64,000 nt of DNA from JADLBR01 sp020847615 (GTDB taxonomy: Bacteria; Verrucomicrobiota; Verrucomicrobiia; JADLBR01): positions 16,451 to 80,450 of the forward strand of contig JAPKHT010000008.1 in assembly GCA_026646655.1 (NCBI GenBank). Reading direction: 5' to 3'. Below the pieces are notes generated by a model. It saw only the letters and a program-made list of their open reading frames with translations. It was not told the origin of the DNA and did no database searches. Shown here in pieces: positions 1-9,400 of the stretch (position 1 is the stretch's first letter; every line of letters starts with the position of its first letter). The translations under genes and the position numbers were made by a program.

Positions 1-1565
1 TCTTTCTTTTTGCGGGCGCTCTCGGTGAGCAGTCCCGCGAGGCCGAAGTCCACGCGCAGGTTGACGCCGTGTCGCAGCGCGATGGCCCGCGTGACGGGTT
101 CGCAATCCGGCGCGCTGGCGGTGACGCTATAGATCGCGGCGGCGAGGCCATCGAAGCTATAGTCTCCCGCGGGATTGACGGTGGCTGCTGCGGCGAGCAC
201 GCCGCCGGGACCCTGCGCGGAAACGGAGGCGTTCCCGATGGGTTCGCCGGTGTCGGCCGTGCGGACCGCGCCATAGATACGCGCCTTGGGCCCGCGGGCG
301 TCGACCGCGGCCGCCGCCGAAGCCACCTTGCCCGAGGCGTCTGTCACTGTCACCCGCGCCATGTGCATGTCGGACGTGGTGAAGGTGTGATCCAGGAACG
401 ATTCCTCGCCCGAATAGACGAGCAGGCCATCCACGAACCAGTCGTAGAAATAGCCCGGGGCGCCGCCGCTCACATCTGCCGTGAGGCGCACATCGAGCGG
501 CGTCCTGCCGATCTCGGGGTCGGCGACCAGGGTGAGGATCAGCGCGGGAGCCGTGCCATGTCGCAGTACGATCAGCCCGCTCCGGTCGGCGAGGTAGATG
601 AAGGGTGCCGCGTAGGCCACATCCTCCGCGCGGTAAGGTGTCATGTGCCGCCCGTCGAGGACGGGATGAGCCGCATCGCTGATGTCATACGCGCGGAGGC
701 CGCCGTATCCCGCCACGTACGCGCATCCTCCCGAGGCCACCACCCGGTCGGCATCCTCGTCCAGCGCCCCGAGCGTGGCGGGGGAACCCGGGTTGCTGAC
801 GTCCGCCGTCCAGAACCCTTCCCCCACCGCACAGGCGATGGCGTTGGCGCCGACGAACACCCCGCGCACGCTCTTGCCGCCGCCCGGCAGCCACGTGCCC
901 AGCAGGACCGGTGCCGCGGGGTTGGACACGTTGACGATCTTGAGGCCCGCCGTGCCATCCGCAACGTAGGCCACGCCGCCCACCACATCCACGTCATAAC
1001 CCGCCGTGACCCCCGCGTATGTCCCCAGGATGCGCGGGCCGGATGTGGGCTGCCCTGGCTCGACGTCGGGATCGGTGACATCGACGATGATCAGCCCATC
1101 GTCACTGGCCACGTAGAGGGTGTTCCCCTCCAGATCCAACCCTTGCGCCCGCGTCCCGATCCAGAAAAGGCGGTCGTCGGTGTCGTATTCCGAGAGCGAT
1201 GCCGTGTTGAATATGCGGATGCCGGAGCGCCAGTTGCCGGCGGCGCTGTAGCTCCAGAGCACGTGGGCGTGGGTGCCCACTTCGACCTTGCGGAAGCCGT
1301 CGATCGCGCCCGTGGCCCGTTCCTGGATCGGTGGGCTGGTCCCGACAAGCACCCGCAGTCCGCCGTTCGCATTGGTGTAGCCATAGGTCACCGAGTACGC
1401 CTCGCCCCCCGACAAGGCCACCCCATAGAAAAGGTTCGGCGAACTGCCCGAGGCGGGATACTTCCCCAGCAGCACCGGGTCGGCCCCGGGTGACCGGACC
1501 ACTGGCACGAGCGCGACGATCGCCCCACACGCGATGCCCGCAACCATGCATCGCGCTGCGCGCAC
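1..1565 (-). CDS. LVIVD-repeat / PKD surface protein, C-terminus beyond window
   Basis: The reverse strand reads open from a GTG at 1565 to the window edge, so the C-terminus is missing. The GTG is preceded by AAGGACGG at a suitable distance and opens a signal peptide (MRAARCMVAG then a hydrophobic stretch ending RSPGA). Repeated blade-like units follow, for example GLIIVDVTDPD, GLKIVNVSNPAAP, FWTADVSNPGSP and GLRAYDISDAAHP; this is the LVIVD repeat of secreted beta-propeller-like proteins. Around residues 335-415 a PKD-like domain appears (VTVTDASGK) and around 425-505 a carboxypeptidase regulatory-like fold (ADTGEPIGNASV, DYSFDGLAAAIYSV). Probably an exported, surface-associated adhesion or scaffold protein; no catalytic motif seen. 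It is divergent from the amidotransferase gene at 1857. An ATG at 1547 in the same frame would cut into the signal peptide. Confidence 0.8.
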   Translation of the reverse strand, partial: MRAARCMVAGIACGAIVALVPVVRSPGADPVLLGKYPASGSSPNLFYGVALSGGEAYSVTYGYTNANGGLRVLVGTSPPIQERATGAIDGFRKVEVGTHAHVLWSYSAAGNWRSGIRIFNTASLSEYDTDDRLFWIGTRAQGLDLEGNTLYVASDDGLIIVDVTDPDVEPGQPTSGPRILGTYAGVTAGYDVDVVGGVAYVADGTAGLKIVNVSNPAAPVLLGTWLPGGGKSVRGVFVGANAIACAVGEGFWTADVSNPGSPATLGALDEDADRVVASGGCAYVAGYGGLRAYDISDAAHPVLDGRHMTPYRAEDVAYAAPFIYLADRSGLIVLRHGTAPALILTLVADPEIGRTPLDVRLTADVSGGAPGYFYDWFVDGLLVYSGEESFLDHTFTTSDMHMARVTVTDASGKVASAAAAVDARGPKARIYGAVRTADTGEPIGNASVSAQGPGGVLAAAATVNPAGDYSFDGLAAAIYSVTASAPDCEPVTRAIALRHGVNLRVDFGLAGLLTESARKKK

Positions 1566-1818
1566 GCCCCCCGTCCTTTCGATCTCTGCCCCGATCCCCG
1601 TCTTCACACGCACCCCTTTCGTCAGGGGGTCGTCGTGTGGCCGAGCGCCGGTTGGCGGCACACCCACGCCGCGACCCGCGGTCGGTCGTGCGCGGCGCAC
1701 CCTCTATGTCACAATCTAATCTCAATGACATTCTGGCGCAAACGGAAGTGATCGCGCGCAAAGCCGCACCCGCACGCCGTGCGCGTACGTGTCCGAGAAT
1801 CAAGCGGTCGTGCTTGCT
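1566..1818. other. Divergent intergenic region, no gene seen
   Basis: About 250 bases separate the divergently read LVIVD gene and amidotransferase gene. It must hold both promoters, but no convincing -35/-10 pair stands out. The stretch near 1700-1745 is noticeably more AT-rich than its surroundings. A palindromic element occupies the last part, up to 1856. Confidence 0.4.
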
Positions 1819-1856
1819 AGCAACCTGTGGGGCTTGGCAAAGTCCGACGGGCTGGC
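1819..1856. repeat. REP-like palindrome, family A, abutting a start codon
   Basis: An imperfect inverted repeat built around CTTGGCAAAGTCCGAC ends exactly at the ATG of the amidotransferase gene (1857). It shares 23 identical consecutive bases with the copy at 13902-13937. The left arm is degraded relative to that copy. No other Shine-Dalgarno-like sequence is visible before the start. Confidence 0.6.
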
Positions 1857-3812
1857 ATGTGCGGCATCGCGGGCATCTGGTTTCGGGACGGCCGTCCGGT
1901 GGAGGAGGGGCCGCTGCGCGGCATGAACGCGATGCTGGCCCACCGCGGGCCGGACGGCGATCGCGTCCTTGCGGAGGGGCCGGTGGGCTTTGGGCACCGC
2001 CGGCTCGGCATCCTCGATCTGTCGCGGAACGGGGATCAACCGATGGCTTCGGGGGATGGTCGGTTCTGGGTGACATTCAACGGCGAGATCCACAACTATG
2101 TGGAATTGCGCTACGCGTTGGTCGCGCTGGGGCGCCGCTTTCGATCGACGGGGGATAGCGAGGTCATCCTCGGCGCCTTCGAGGAATGGGGCAGCGGCTG
2201 TTTTGCCCGCTTCAACGGGATGTGGGCGATCGCGATCTGGGACCGCCGGGACCGGGAACTGACGCTGTGCCGGGACCGGTTCGGGATCAAGCCGCTCTGC
2301 TACAGCGCGCGCGGTGCGCGGATCGCGTTTGCCTCGGAACCCAAGGCCATCCTCCGGGCGTTTCCCGAGGAGCGCGAGGCCGACATGGACGAGGTCCACG
2401 CCTTCGTGCTGGGCGTGAGCCCCGATCGCGGCACCGCCACGTTCTTTCGGAACATACGCTCCGTTCCGCCCGGGAAATATCTGGTGTTTTGCGAGGGGGG
2501 CGCCGTCCGCGAAGCGGGCTACTGGGATTTCGAGCCGGGGCGCGAGGAGCCCGACGCGCGGGCGGAGGAGAAGTTCCGGCACCTGCTGACCGACTCGGTG
2601 CGGCTCCGGTTGCGCAGCGATGTGCCGGTCGCCGCGCTGCTCAGCGGGGGGCTCGATTCGTCGGCGGTGACCCGCCTCGCGGCCGGCATGGCGAACGAGC
2701 CGATCCAATGCTTCTCGCTCCGCCTGCGCGAGGCGGATCACGACGAGAGCCGGTTCTCGGCCATGGCGGCGGACGACCCGGCGCGATTCCGCATCCACTG
2801 GGTCGAGCCCGGGCCCGGAGGCATGCCCGAGACGATGCGCGGGATCACCTGGCACCACGATGCGCCCATGCCGATGCGCGGGCGGTGTGGCATGTGGGCC
2901 CTGTACGGCGCGGTGCGGGAACGCGCCAAGGTCGCGCTGATCGGCGAGGGCGGCGACGAGATGCTGGCGGGGTATGACCGATTCCTGTTCCCCCACCTCC
3001 TGGACCAATGGCGGGACCGGGGCCTGGCGCGCGCGCTATCGCCGCGCGGGCTCCGGGAGGCGGTCGCGCTGACGGGACTCGACCCGGGCCCATGGTGGTT
3101 CACGTGGCCCAGCGTTTCGTTCATGCCCCTGGCCCTGGGCGCGGGGCTTGAAATGGGTTTCGCGCACCGATTCGTGCATCCCGATTTCCGGCGCGGGCGC
3201 CGTCCCATCGAGTGGGACGGTGTGCTCAACGCCTGGTTGCGGCGCGACGTGCCAAGGCCTTTCCGGAGCCACCTCAACAACGCGCTCTGGCTCGAGTTTC
3301 GGACCGCCGGATTGCCCGAACTCCTGCACGCCGCCGATGCGATGAGCATGGCCTTCTCCGTGGAGGCGCGACCCCCGTTCCTCGACCACCGCCTGGTCGA
3401 GTTCTGCTTTTCCCTGCCGCATGACGAGAAGATCCGCGATGGCTGGACCAAGAGCCTCCTGCGGCGGAGCACGGACGGCATCCTCCCCGAGGCCATCCGG
3501 TGGCGGCGGGACAAGAAGGGGATGCCCACGCCCAACTCCGCGTGGATGCGGAGGGACGAGAACCTGGGCGCCTTCCGCGATCTCCTCGGCGAGCCGCGGA
3601 CCCTCGGACGAGGGATTTTCGAGCCGCGCCAGTTGGCGGGCGTCTGCGACGATTTCCTGCGCGGGCGCCCCGGCTCGATCCTGCCCTACGACCGACTCCT
3701 GTGGCACTTCGTCACGCTGGAGATGTGGTTCCGCATGTTCATCGACGCCCCGGTCGCGCCGGAGGGCGCGGGAATACACCCCGTCGCGCCGAAAACGCAC
3801 GCGGCGATTTGA
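1857..3812 (+). CDS. asnB: Asparagine synthase (glutamine-hydrolysing) family amidotransferase
   Basis: Glutamine-dependent amide transfer to aspartate or another carboxylate, using ATP. The start is set by MCGIAGIW, which puts the nucleophilic Cys at position 2 of an N-terminal Ntn glutaminase domain (about residues 1-210). The synthetase domain follows, with the PP-loop SGGLDSS at 263-269 and a conserved GEGGDEMLAGYDRF segment near 363. At 651 residues it is within the usual range for AsnB and for the exopolysaccharide or exosortase-linked amidotransferases. It stands alone, converging on the PEP-CTERM gene with 23 bases between stops. That proximity makes an envelope-glycan role possible but unproven; plain asparagine synthesis is the default. 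Confidence 0.9.
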   Translation: MCGIAGIWFRDGRPVEEGPLRGMNAMLAHRGPDGDRVLAEGPVGFGHRRLGILDLSRNGDQPMASGDGRFWVTFNGEIHNYVELRYALVALGRRFRSTGDSEVILGAFEEWGSGCFARFNGMWAIAIWDRRDRELTLCRDRFGIKPLCYSARGARIAFASEPKAILRAFPEEREADMDEVHAFVLGVSPDRGTATFFRNIRSVPPGKYLVFCEGGAVREAGYWDFEPGREEPDARAEEKFRHLLTDSVRLRLRSDVPVAALLSGGLDSSAVTRLAAGMANEPIQCFSLRLREADHDESRFSAMAADDPARFRIHWVEPGPGGMPETMRGITWHHDAPMPMRGRCGMWALYGAVRERAKVALIGEGGDEMLAGYDRFLFPHLLDQWRDRGLARALSPRGLREAVALTGLDPGPWWFTWPSVSFMPLALGAGLEMGFAHRFVHPDFRRGRRPIEWDGVLNAWLRRDVPRPFRSHLNNALWLEFRTAGLPELLHAADAMSMAFSVEARPPFLDHRLVEFCFSLPHDEKIRDGWTKSLLRRSTDGILPEAIRWRRDKKGMPTPNSAWMRRDENLGAFRDLLGEPRTLGRGIFEPRQLAGVCDDFLRGRPGSILPYDRLLWHFVTLEMWFRMFIDAPVAPEGAGIHPVAPKTHAAI

Positions 3813-3835
3813 TCTCGATGACGGCGGTCCTCGGC

Positions 3836-4705
3836 CTATGAGCGGCGCCTGGCGCGCCATCCGAGGGCACCCAGCAGCGCCAGCGCCATGGCGGCCCATG
3901 TGCCGGGCTCCGGGATCACCGAGGACCACGTGCCGCCGAAACGGATCTCGTCCACGAACGGATCATTGGCCCCCTGAAAATCGCCGAACGATATCCGGTC
4001 GAATGAGAAATCGCCGGCGCCCAGCAGGCTGGCCGTGGCGAGCGTGGGTTCGGCCAGCAGGTTCGTGGGATCCAGGTAGCCGTAAACGCTGTCGTCGCCC
4101 GAGTTGAAAACGAACTTGAGCACGATGAAGTGCGTGTTGGTGTCGACCGGGCCCGACGTCAACTGCGCGATGCTGTCGACCCTGTCGTAGATGGCGAGCC
4201 GGTTCTGTTGGTCCGTCTGGATCTGGAAGACCATGTTGCCATCGGCGTCCCCGTCCCGCTGGAGCGTGAGCGGGCTGGAGTACTGGCCGTTGGTGTTGAC
4301 ATACTTGAACAGGAGGCTCGCGTAGAGGGTCTCGCCATCGGCGCCGATATTGCCGGCGCTATCCAGGTAGCCATTGAGTCCGAATAGCCCGCCCGCGTTG
4401 GTGTCCATGGTGCGCCCGGTATTGCCCCCGAGAATCTGGACCTTGTTTCCGGTGACATCCACGCCGCGCCCATTCAGGTCGGTGTATGAAAGGCTATTGG
4501 TGACCACGGCGGTGTCGTTGCCCGACACGAATTCCCGCCAGTTGTTGGTGAAACCGTAGCCGGTCGCCGTGTTGTTGATGAGCGTCAGGTTCGTGGGATA
4601 GTCGAAGCCCTCGTGCGCGAGCGATTGCGCCCGCCCGGGCGATGCCCCAGCCCACAGCAGATGCAGCACGACCGCAGACACAATGATGGCACTTGTCTGT
4701 TTCAT
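3836..4705 (-). CDS. PEP-CTERM sorting domain protein
   Basis: Exported protein of 289 residues that should be processed and anchored or released by an exosortase. The start at 4705 is chosen over an upstream ATG at 4771 because GGAGGAGG lies just before it and because it begins a clean signal peptide (MKQTSAIIVSAVV ... GRAQS). The C-terminus shows the full tripartite signal: the IPEPGTW motif, a hydrophobic helix (AAMALALLGALG) and the basic end WRARRRS. The middle is a beta-rich domain of unknown function with many Asn, Asp and Gly residues, including a concanavalin-like YASLLFKYVNT segment. No exosortase gene is in the window. Confidence 0.88.
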   Translation of the reverse strand: MKQTSAIIVSAVVLHLLWAGASPGRAQSLAHEGFDYPTNLTLINNTATGYGFTNNWREFVSGNDTAVVTNSLSYTDLNGRGVDVTGNKVQILGGNTGRTMDTNAGGLFGLNGYLDSAGNIGADGETLYASLLFKYVNTNGQYSSPLTLQRDGDADGNMVFQIQTDQQNRLAIYDRVDSIAQLTSGPVDTNTHFIVLKFVFNSGDDSVYGYLDPTNLLAEPTLATASLLGAGDFSFDRISFGDFQGANDPFVDEIRFGGTWSSVIPEPGTWAAMALALLGALGWRARRRS

Positions 4706-4844
4706 CACGACCTCCTCCAATGGATGTGCATTTTGAGCCAAAAAATGGGGCGCGAACAAGACCGCATGCACCCGCCCGGCAAACTATTAGCCGAGCTCTG
4801 TTAGGTCATTAAAACCTAATTTAGATCCCGACGATGTGCCGGTC

Positions 4845-6326
4845 TCACGCGACGAGGCCGCGGATGACGTGGGCCTTCTGGACGCCGGTGAGTTTCTGGT
4901 TGAGGCCCTGGAAGGGGACGATGAGGCGCTCGTGGTCGATGCCGAGGAGGTGGAGCAGGGTGGCGTGGAGGTCGCGGACGTGGACGGGGTCTTTGGCGAC
5001 GGAGAAACCGACGGGGTCGGTCTCGCCGTGGGAGGTGCCGGCGCGGGTGCCGCCGCCGGCCAGCCAGACCGTGAAGGCGTCCTTGTGGTGGTCACGGCCG
5101 AAGAAGGGTTTGTCGACGCCGGCGCGCAGCTCGCGCATGGGGGTGCGCCCGAACTCGCCCCCCCAGACGACGAGGGTGTCCTCGAGCATGCCGCGCTGCT
5201 TGAGGTCGATGAGCAGGGCGGTCATGGCCTGGTCGACGTCGAGGCACTTCTGCTTGAGGCCGACATCGACGGAGCCGTCCTCGGAGGTGCCGTGGTGGTC
5301 CCAGTTCCAGTCGAACAGTTGGATATATCGGACGCCGCGCTCGGCCAGGCGGCGGGCGAGGAGGCAGTTGTTGGCGAAGGATTCCCTGCCGGGGCGGGTG
5401 CCATAGAGGCGGTGGATGTGCTCGGGCTCGCTTGAGATGTCCATGGCCTCGTGGGCGTGGAGCTGCATGCGGTGGGCCATCTCGAACTGGGCGATGCGGG
5501 TCATCGTTTCCGGGTCGCCGATCTCCTCGTAGAGCCTGCGGTTGATCTCTTCGATGGCCGAGAGGGCGCGGCGCCGGACGTCGTGGGTGACGCCCTTCGG
5601 GTTGGAGAGATAGAGGACGGGGTCGCCCTCGGAGCGACACTGGACGCCCTGGTACACGGAGGGCAGGAAGCCGGCGCCCCAGGCGGCCTTGCCGGCATCC
5701 GGCTGGCTGCCGCCGGAGATGAGCACGACGAAGCCGGGGAGGTTCTGGTTCTCGGTGCCGAGGCCGTAGGTGACCCACGAGCCGATCGAGGCATAGCCGA
5801 GGTTGGCGTTGCCGGTGTGGAGCAGCAGCTGTGCCGGGGCGTGGTTGAACTGGTCGGTCTGCATCGACTTGACGAGGCAGACGTCGTCGATGACCTTCCG
5901 GAAATTGGCCAGGAGGTCGGACACCATCGTGCCGCTGGCGCCGGAGGGGGAGAACCTGTGGCGCGGGCCGAGCATGGCGGGCACCCCGGTGATGAACGCG
6001 AAACGCTGGCCCTCGAGATATTCCTTCGGGCACGGCTTCCCGTCGAGGCGCGCCAGCTCCGGCTTGTGGTCGAAGAGATCCAGCTGGCTCGGCGCGCCCG
6101 ACATGTGGAGGTAGATGACCCGCCGGGCGCGCGGGGGGGCGTGCGGGGAGAACTGCTCCATGGGCCTGGCGAGGTCGCGCGCGGGCGCCGCGGGCGCTGA
6201 TGCGCGGGCCTTGCCCAGCGCCTCCGCCAGCCACAGCGCGCCGAGTCCCGTGGCGCAGTCCCGCAGGAAATGGCGGCGCGTCGCCAGGCCGACGTATTCC
6301 CGCGCCAGGTGCCCGCTCGCGCTCAT
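4845..6326 (-). CDS. DUF1501 family protein with Tat-type signal
   Basis: DUF1501 protein of 493 residues, a sulfatase/alkaline-phosphatase-like fold of unknown substrate. The N-terminus carries the twin-arginine motif RRHFLRD before a hydrophobic stretch (GLGALWLAEAL), so export through Tat is expected. Conserved family segments are visible: YLHMSGAPSQLDLFD near residue 77, LLHTGN, GSWVTYGLGTEN, and VVWGGEFGRTP with DHH in the C-terminal third. The start ATG overlaps the TGA of the upstream DUF1553 gene (ATGA, 6323-6326), so the two are translationally coupled. This DUF1553-DUF1501 order is a recurrent pair in Planctomycetes and Verrucomicrobia. The pair's function is not established. Confidence 0.92.
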   Translation of the reverse strand: MSASGHLAREYVGLATRRHFLRDCATGLGALWLAEALGKARASAPAAPARDLARPMEQFSPHAPPRARRVIYLHMSGAPSQLDLFDHKPELARLDGKPCPKEYLEGQRFAFITGVPAMLGPRHRFSPSGASGTMVSDLLANFRKVIDDVCLVKSMQTDQFNHAPAQLLLHTGNANLGYASIGSWVTYGLGTENQNLPGFVVLISGGSQPDAGKAAWGAGFLPSVYQGVQCRSEGDPVLYLSNPKGVTHDVRRRALSAIEEINRRLYEEIGDPETMTRIAQFEMAHRMQLHAHEAMDISSEPEHIHRLYGTRPGRESFANNCLLARRLAERGVRYIQLFDWNWDHHGTSEDGSVDVGLKQKCLDVDQAMTALLIDLKQRGMLEDTLVVWGGEFGRTPMRELRAGVDKPFFGRDHHKDAFTVWLAGGGTRAGTSHGETDPVGFSVAKDPVHVRDLHATLLHLLGIDHERLIVPFQGLNQKLTGVQKAHVIRGLVA

Positions 6327-9271
6327 CGCGTCATGACCCGGTCGAGATTGAGGATGGCGCCGGCGACGACGACCATGGCGGCTTGCTCGGGCGGGATGGG
6401 CGCGGCGGCGTCCTTGGAGAGGTTGCGGTACATGGCGGCGGTATCCTGGTACAGGGACGCGAGCGACTCGACGTCGGCCGGCTCCGCCAATTCCAGGGTG
6501 GCGAGGCGCAGCCCCTCGGCGATCGCCTCCTTCGGGGGGCGGTCGGGGGAGGCCGCCATGCGTTTGGCCAACGACTGCGCGCACTCGAGGTAGACGGGGT
6601 CGTTGAGCGTCACCAGGGCCTGGAGCGGGGTGTTGGTGGGGATGCGGCGCATCGAGCAGACCTCGCGCAGCGGCGCGTCGAAGGTGACGAAGCTCGGGTA
6701 GGGCGAGAGGCGCTTCCAGTACGTGTACACCGCGCGGCGGAAGCGGTCCTCGCCCTTGGATTCGACCCATTTCGCGTTGCTGCGGGCGCTGCGCCAGACC
6801 CCCTCGGGCTGCGGCGGCATGACCGGGGGCCCGTACATCTTCGCGCTGAGCAGTCCGGCGACCGCCAGGGACTGGTCGCGCACCATCTCCGCGGTCAGGC
6901 GCTGCCGCGGCCCTCGGCTGAGGAATCTATTCCGCGGGTCTTTCTCGCGCTTCTCGGGCGTCGCGACCGCATCCTGGCGATACGTGGCAGAGAGCACGAT
7001 CTCGCGCATCAGCGCCTTCGTGTCCCACTTCAGATCGACCGCGAACCGGCGCGCCAGATGATCGAGCAACTCGGGATGGCTGGGCGGCGTGCCCGGGCTC
7101 CCGAAATCCTCGAGCGTCTCGACGATGCCGAGGCCGAAGAGCTGTTCCCAGATGCGGTTGGCGGCGACGCGAGCGGTGAGCGGGTTCGCGGGGTCCGCGA
7201 TCCAGCGGGCGAGGCCGAGGCGGTTGGGCGGCGCGTTGGTCGGGAACGCGTGGAGGATGGACGGCACGCCGGCCCGGACGGCATCGCCACGGTCCAGCCA
7301 ATTGCCGCGGCGAAAGACGCGTGTCTCGCGCGCGAGCGCCGCCGGCAATTCCCGCATGACGGGCACCCGTGTCGCAGGGATCTTCTTGATCTCCTCCAGC
7401 AGCCGGGACCTTTCCGTCAGGGCCGCCGCGGCGCGCTGGCGCAGCTGCTGCTCGTTCCACCGGGGATCGGAATCGACGCGGATCGTGAAACGCCGGAGGA
7501 TGGGCTGCTGCGCGCCATCGTGGCCGAACTTGTGGTGGATCCGGAAAACGAGCTGCTCCTTGGGCTTCAGCTCGATCGGCGCCGCGGGGAGGAACACGGC
7601 CCAGCGCGGGTGGGTCTGCTTCGGGTAGCAACCCCAGCCCTCCTTGGACTTGGGGTCGAGCGAGTCCATAGGCCAGAGCGGGTCTCCCGCGACATCCGAG
7701 ACCGCGAGCGCCATGGGCTGCGGCGTCTCCTTCCCGCGGGGATCGCGCACCGCGCACTCGAGATACGAGACGACGAAGGGGTCGCCCGGCGATGCGGCGG
7801 ACTTGCCCTCTTGCATCAGGGCGTCGATGCGCACCGCGTCCACCCGGCGCACCGGCGATGCGCCCGCCACGGTGTGCACGCTGCCCGCCGGGGTGTCGGC
7901 ACCCGTGGCGAGCATCCTCTTGCCCGGGCCGAGTTCCCGTACGAGCAACCGCGTCTTGTCGGTGGAGCCCGCCTCCCGATAGTCGAGGTCCCGCCACTCC
8001 GCGCGCGCCGCGAGCGCCTGGAATGGCGACATAAAATCCGCCTCCGTCCTGGAGAGCGCCTCCTCCAGCTGGAATAGCTCCAGACGCCGCTTGTCGTCGA
8101 GGGCGACCCCCCGCATCGGGTGGTGGTCGCGGGTGTCGTGGTCGGCGGTGCTGTTGAAAAAGGCCATGAACCGGTAGTAGTCCTCGTGGGGGAATGGGTC
8201 GTAGGGGTGCGAGTGGCACTGCACGCAGCCGAAGGTCGTGCCCATGAAAGCCTGCCACGTCGTGTTCACCCGATCGATGACGGCCGCGACGCGGTACTCC
8301 TCGTCGTCGGTGCCGCCCTCGACATTGGTCTTCGTGTTCCGGTGGAACGCGGTCGCGATCCAGGCGTCGGGCCCCGCATTGGGCAGGAGGTCGCCGGCGA
8401 GCTGCGCCTGCACGAACTGGTCGTAGGGGAGGTTGGCGTTGAAGGCGCGGATGACCCAGTCCCGGTAGGCCCAGATGTCGCGGTGCGAGTCCTTCTCGAA
8501 ACCGTCGGTGTCGGCGTAGCGCGCGAGGTCGAGCCACATCGAGGCCCAGCGTTCGCCAAAGCGCGGCGAGGCCAGCAGCCGATCCACCGCCCTCGCGTAG
8601 GCGTCCGCGGAACCATCCTTCTCGAACGCCCGCGCCTCCTCGGGCGTCGGCGGCAGGCCGGTGAGGTCCAGCGAGACGCGGCGCAACAACCGCGCCCGCG
8701 GCGCCTGGGCCGCGGGTTTCAGTCCCATCGCCTCCAGCCGCGCCAGCACGAAACGGTCGATGTCGTTCTGGCACCAGGCGCGATCGCTCACCGCCGGAAG
8801 TTCCGGGCGCCTCGGCGGCGCGAACGCCCAGTGTTCTGCCCACGGGGCGCCTTCCTGGATCCAGCGCTCCAGCAGCGCGACCTGCTCCGGCCCCAGCGCC
8901 TTGCCGTGATCCGGCGGCGGCATCCGCACGTCCGGATCGGTCGATCGGACCCGCGCCAGCAGTTCCGAACGGGACGGATCCCCGGGCACGATCGCCGCGC
9001 GCCCCGACTTCTGCGTCGCCAGCGCCCGTTCCCGGTAGACGAACGACAGGCCCCCCGCCTGCTTCACGCCGCCGTGGCACGATGTGCAGTTACCGTTCAG
9101 GATCGGGCGCACGCCCGCGTTGAAATCGACCGCCGAGGGCGCCGTGGCCCCCGCGGCCTCGCGCCGGGCCTCGCCCTCCGCCGCCTTGCGCGAGCAGCCG
9201 CCCGCGCAGAGCGCCGCGGCCAGCCCTACGAGAGTCCACCCGCGCGCCATCATCCTCGCCCCAGAATCCAT
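6323..9271 (-). CDS. PSCyt1-DUF1549-DUF1553 cytochrome-domain lipoprotein
   Basis: Large exported protein (982 residues from the ATG at 9271; ATGs at 9253 and 9250 are alternatives). The N-terminus has a lipobox, LCAGGC, so it is probably a lipoprotein. A haem-binding CTSCH motif lies at residues 62-66 inside the planctomycete cytochrome c domain. DUF1549 follows from about residue 170, with LLRRVSLDLTGLPPTPEEA and a second CVQCH motif near residue 350. A jelly-roll-like middle region and DUF1553 (residues about 700-960, TARVAANRIWEQLFG, MRRIPTNTPLQALVTLNDP) complete it. The coupled DUF1501 gene downstream suggests a shared job. A redox-linked envelope role is inference from the haem motifs only. 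Confidence 0.93.
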   Translation of the reverse strand: MDSGARMMARGWTLVGLAAALCAGGCSRKAAEGEARREAAGATAPSAVDFNAGVRPILNGNCTSCHGGVKQAGGLSFVYRERALATQKSGRAAIVPGDPSRSELLARVRSTDPDVRMPPPDHGKALGPEQVALLERWIQEGAPWAEHWAFAPPRRPELPAVSDRAWCQNDIDRFVLARLEAMGLKPAAQAPRARLLRRVSLDLTGLPPTPEEARAFEKDGSADAYARAVDRLLASPRFGERWASMWLDLARYADTDGFEKDSHRDIWAYRDWVIRAFNANLPYDQFVQAQLAGDLLPNAGPDAWIATAFHRNTKTNVEGGTDDEEYRVAAVIDRVNTTWQAFMGTTFGCVQCHSHPYDPFPHEDYYRFMAFFNSTADHDTRDHHPMRGVALDDKRRLELFQLEEALSRTEADFMSPFQALAARAEWRDLDYREAGSTDKTRLLVRELGPGKRMLATGADTPAGSVHTVAGASPVRRVDAVRIDALMQEGKSAASPGDPFVVSYLECAVRDPRGKETPQPMALAVSDVAGDPLWPMDSLDPKSKEGWGCYPKQTHPRWAVFLPAAPIELKPKEQLVFRIHHKFGHDGAQQPILRRFTIRVDSDPRWNEQQLRQRAAAALTERSRLLEEIKKIPATRVPVMRELPAALARETRVFRRGNWLDRGDAVRAGVPSILHAFPTNAPPNRLGLARWIADPANPLTARVAANRIWEQLFGLGIVETLEDFGSPGTPPSHPELLDHLARRFAVDLKWDTKALMREIVLSATYRQDAVATPEKREKDPRNRFLSRGPRQRLTAEMVRDQSLAVAGLLSAKMYGPPVMPPQPEGVWRSARSNAKWVESKGEDRFRRAVYTYWKRLSPYPSFVTFDAPLREVCSMRRIPTNTPLQALVTLNDPVYLECAQSLAKRMAASPDRPPKEAIAEGLRLATLELAEPADVESLASLYQDTAAMYRNLSKDAAAPIPPEQAAMVVVAGAILNLDRVMTR

Positions 9272-9400
9272 GATCGCTTATACGACAGCGGGACACTCTA
9301 ATGCACAGCGCCCACTTTGCCAACCCGGAGGGCGGGCGAAGGGCGGGGCGGCAATTTTCTTCTCGCCTACGGGCCCTGCGCCGATATGCGTAGGCGCGCG

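Noticed and set aside
1102..2076. Minus-strand frame of 324 codons overlapping the LVIVD gene and the amidotransferase gene
   Set aside because: Different frame from the motif-bearing LVIVD reading and antisense to the amidotransferase active-site region; no conserved content.
6327..6770. Upstream extension of the DUF1501 frame
   Set aside because: The extra residues are out-of-frame DUF1553 coding sequence; the Tat motif starts just after the ATG at 6326.
6200..8077. 625-codon plus-strand frame antisense to the DUF1553/DUF1501 genes
   Set aside because: No motif or ribosome binding site; lies wholly opposite genes with clear family signatures.
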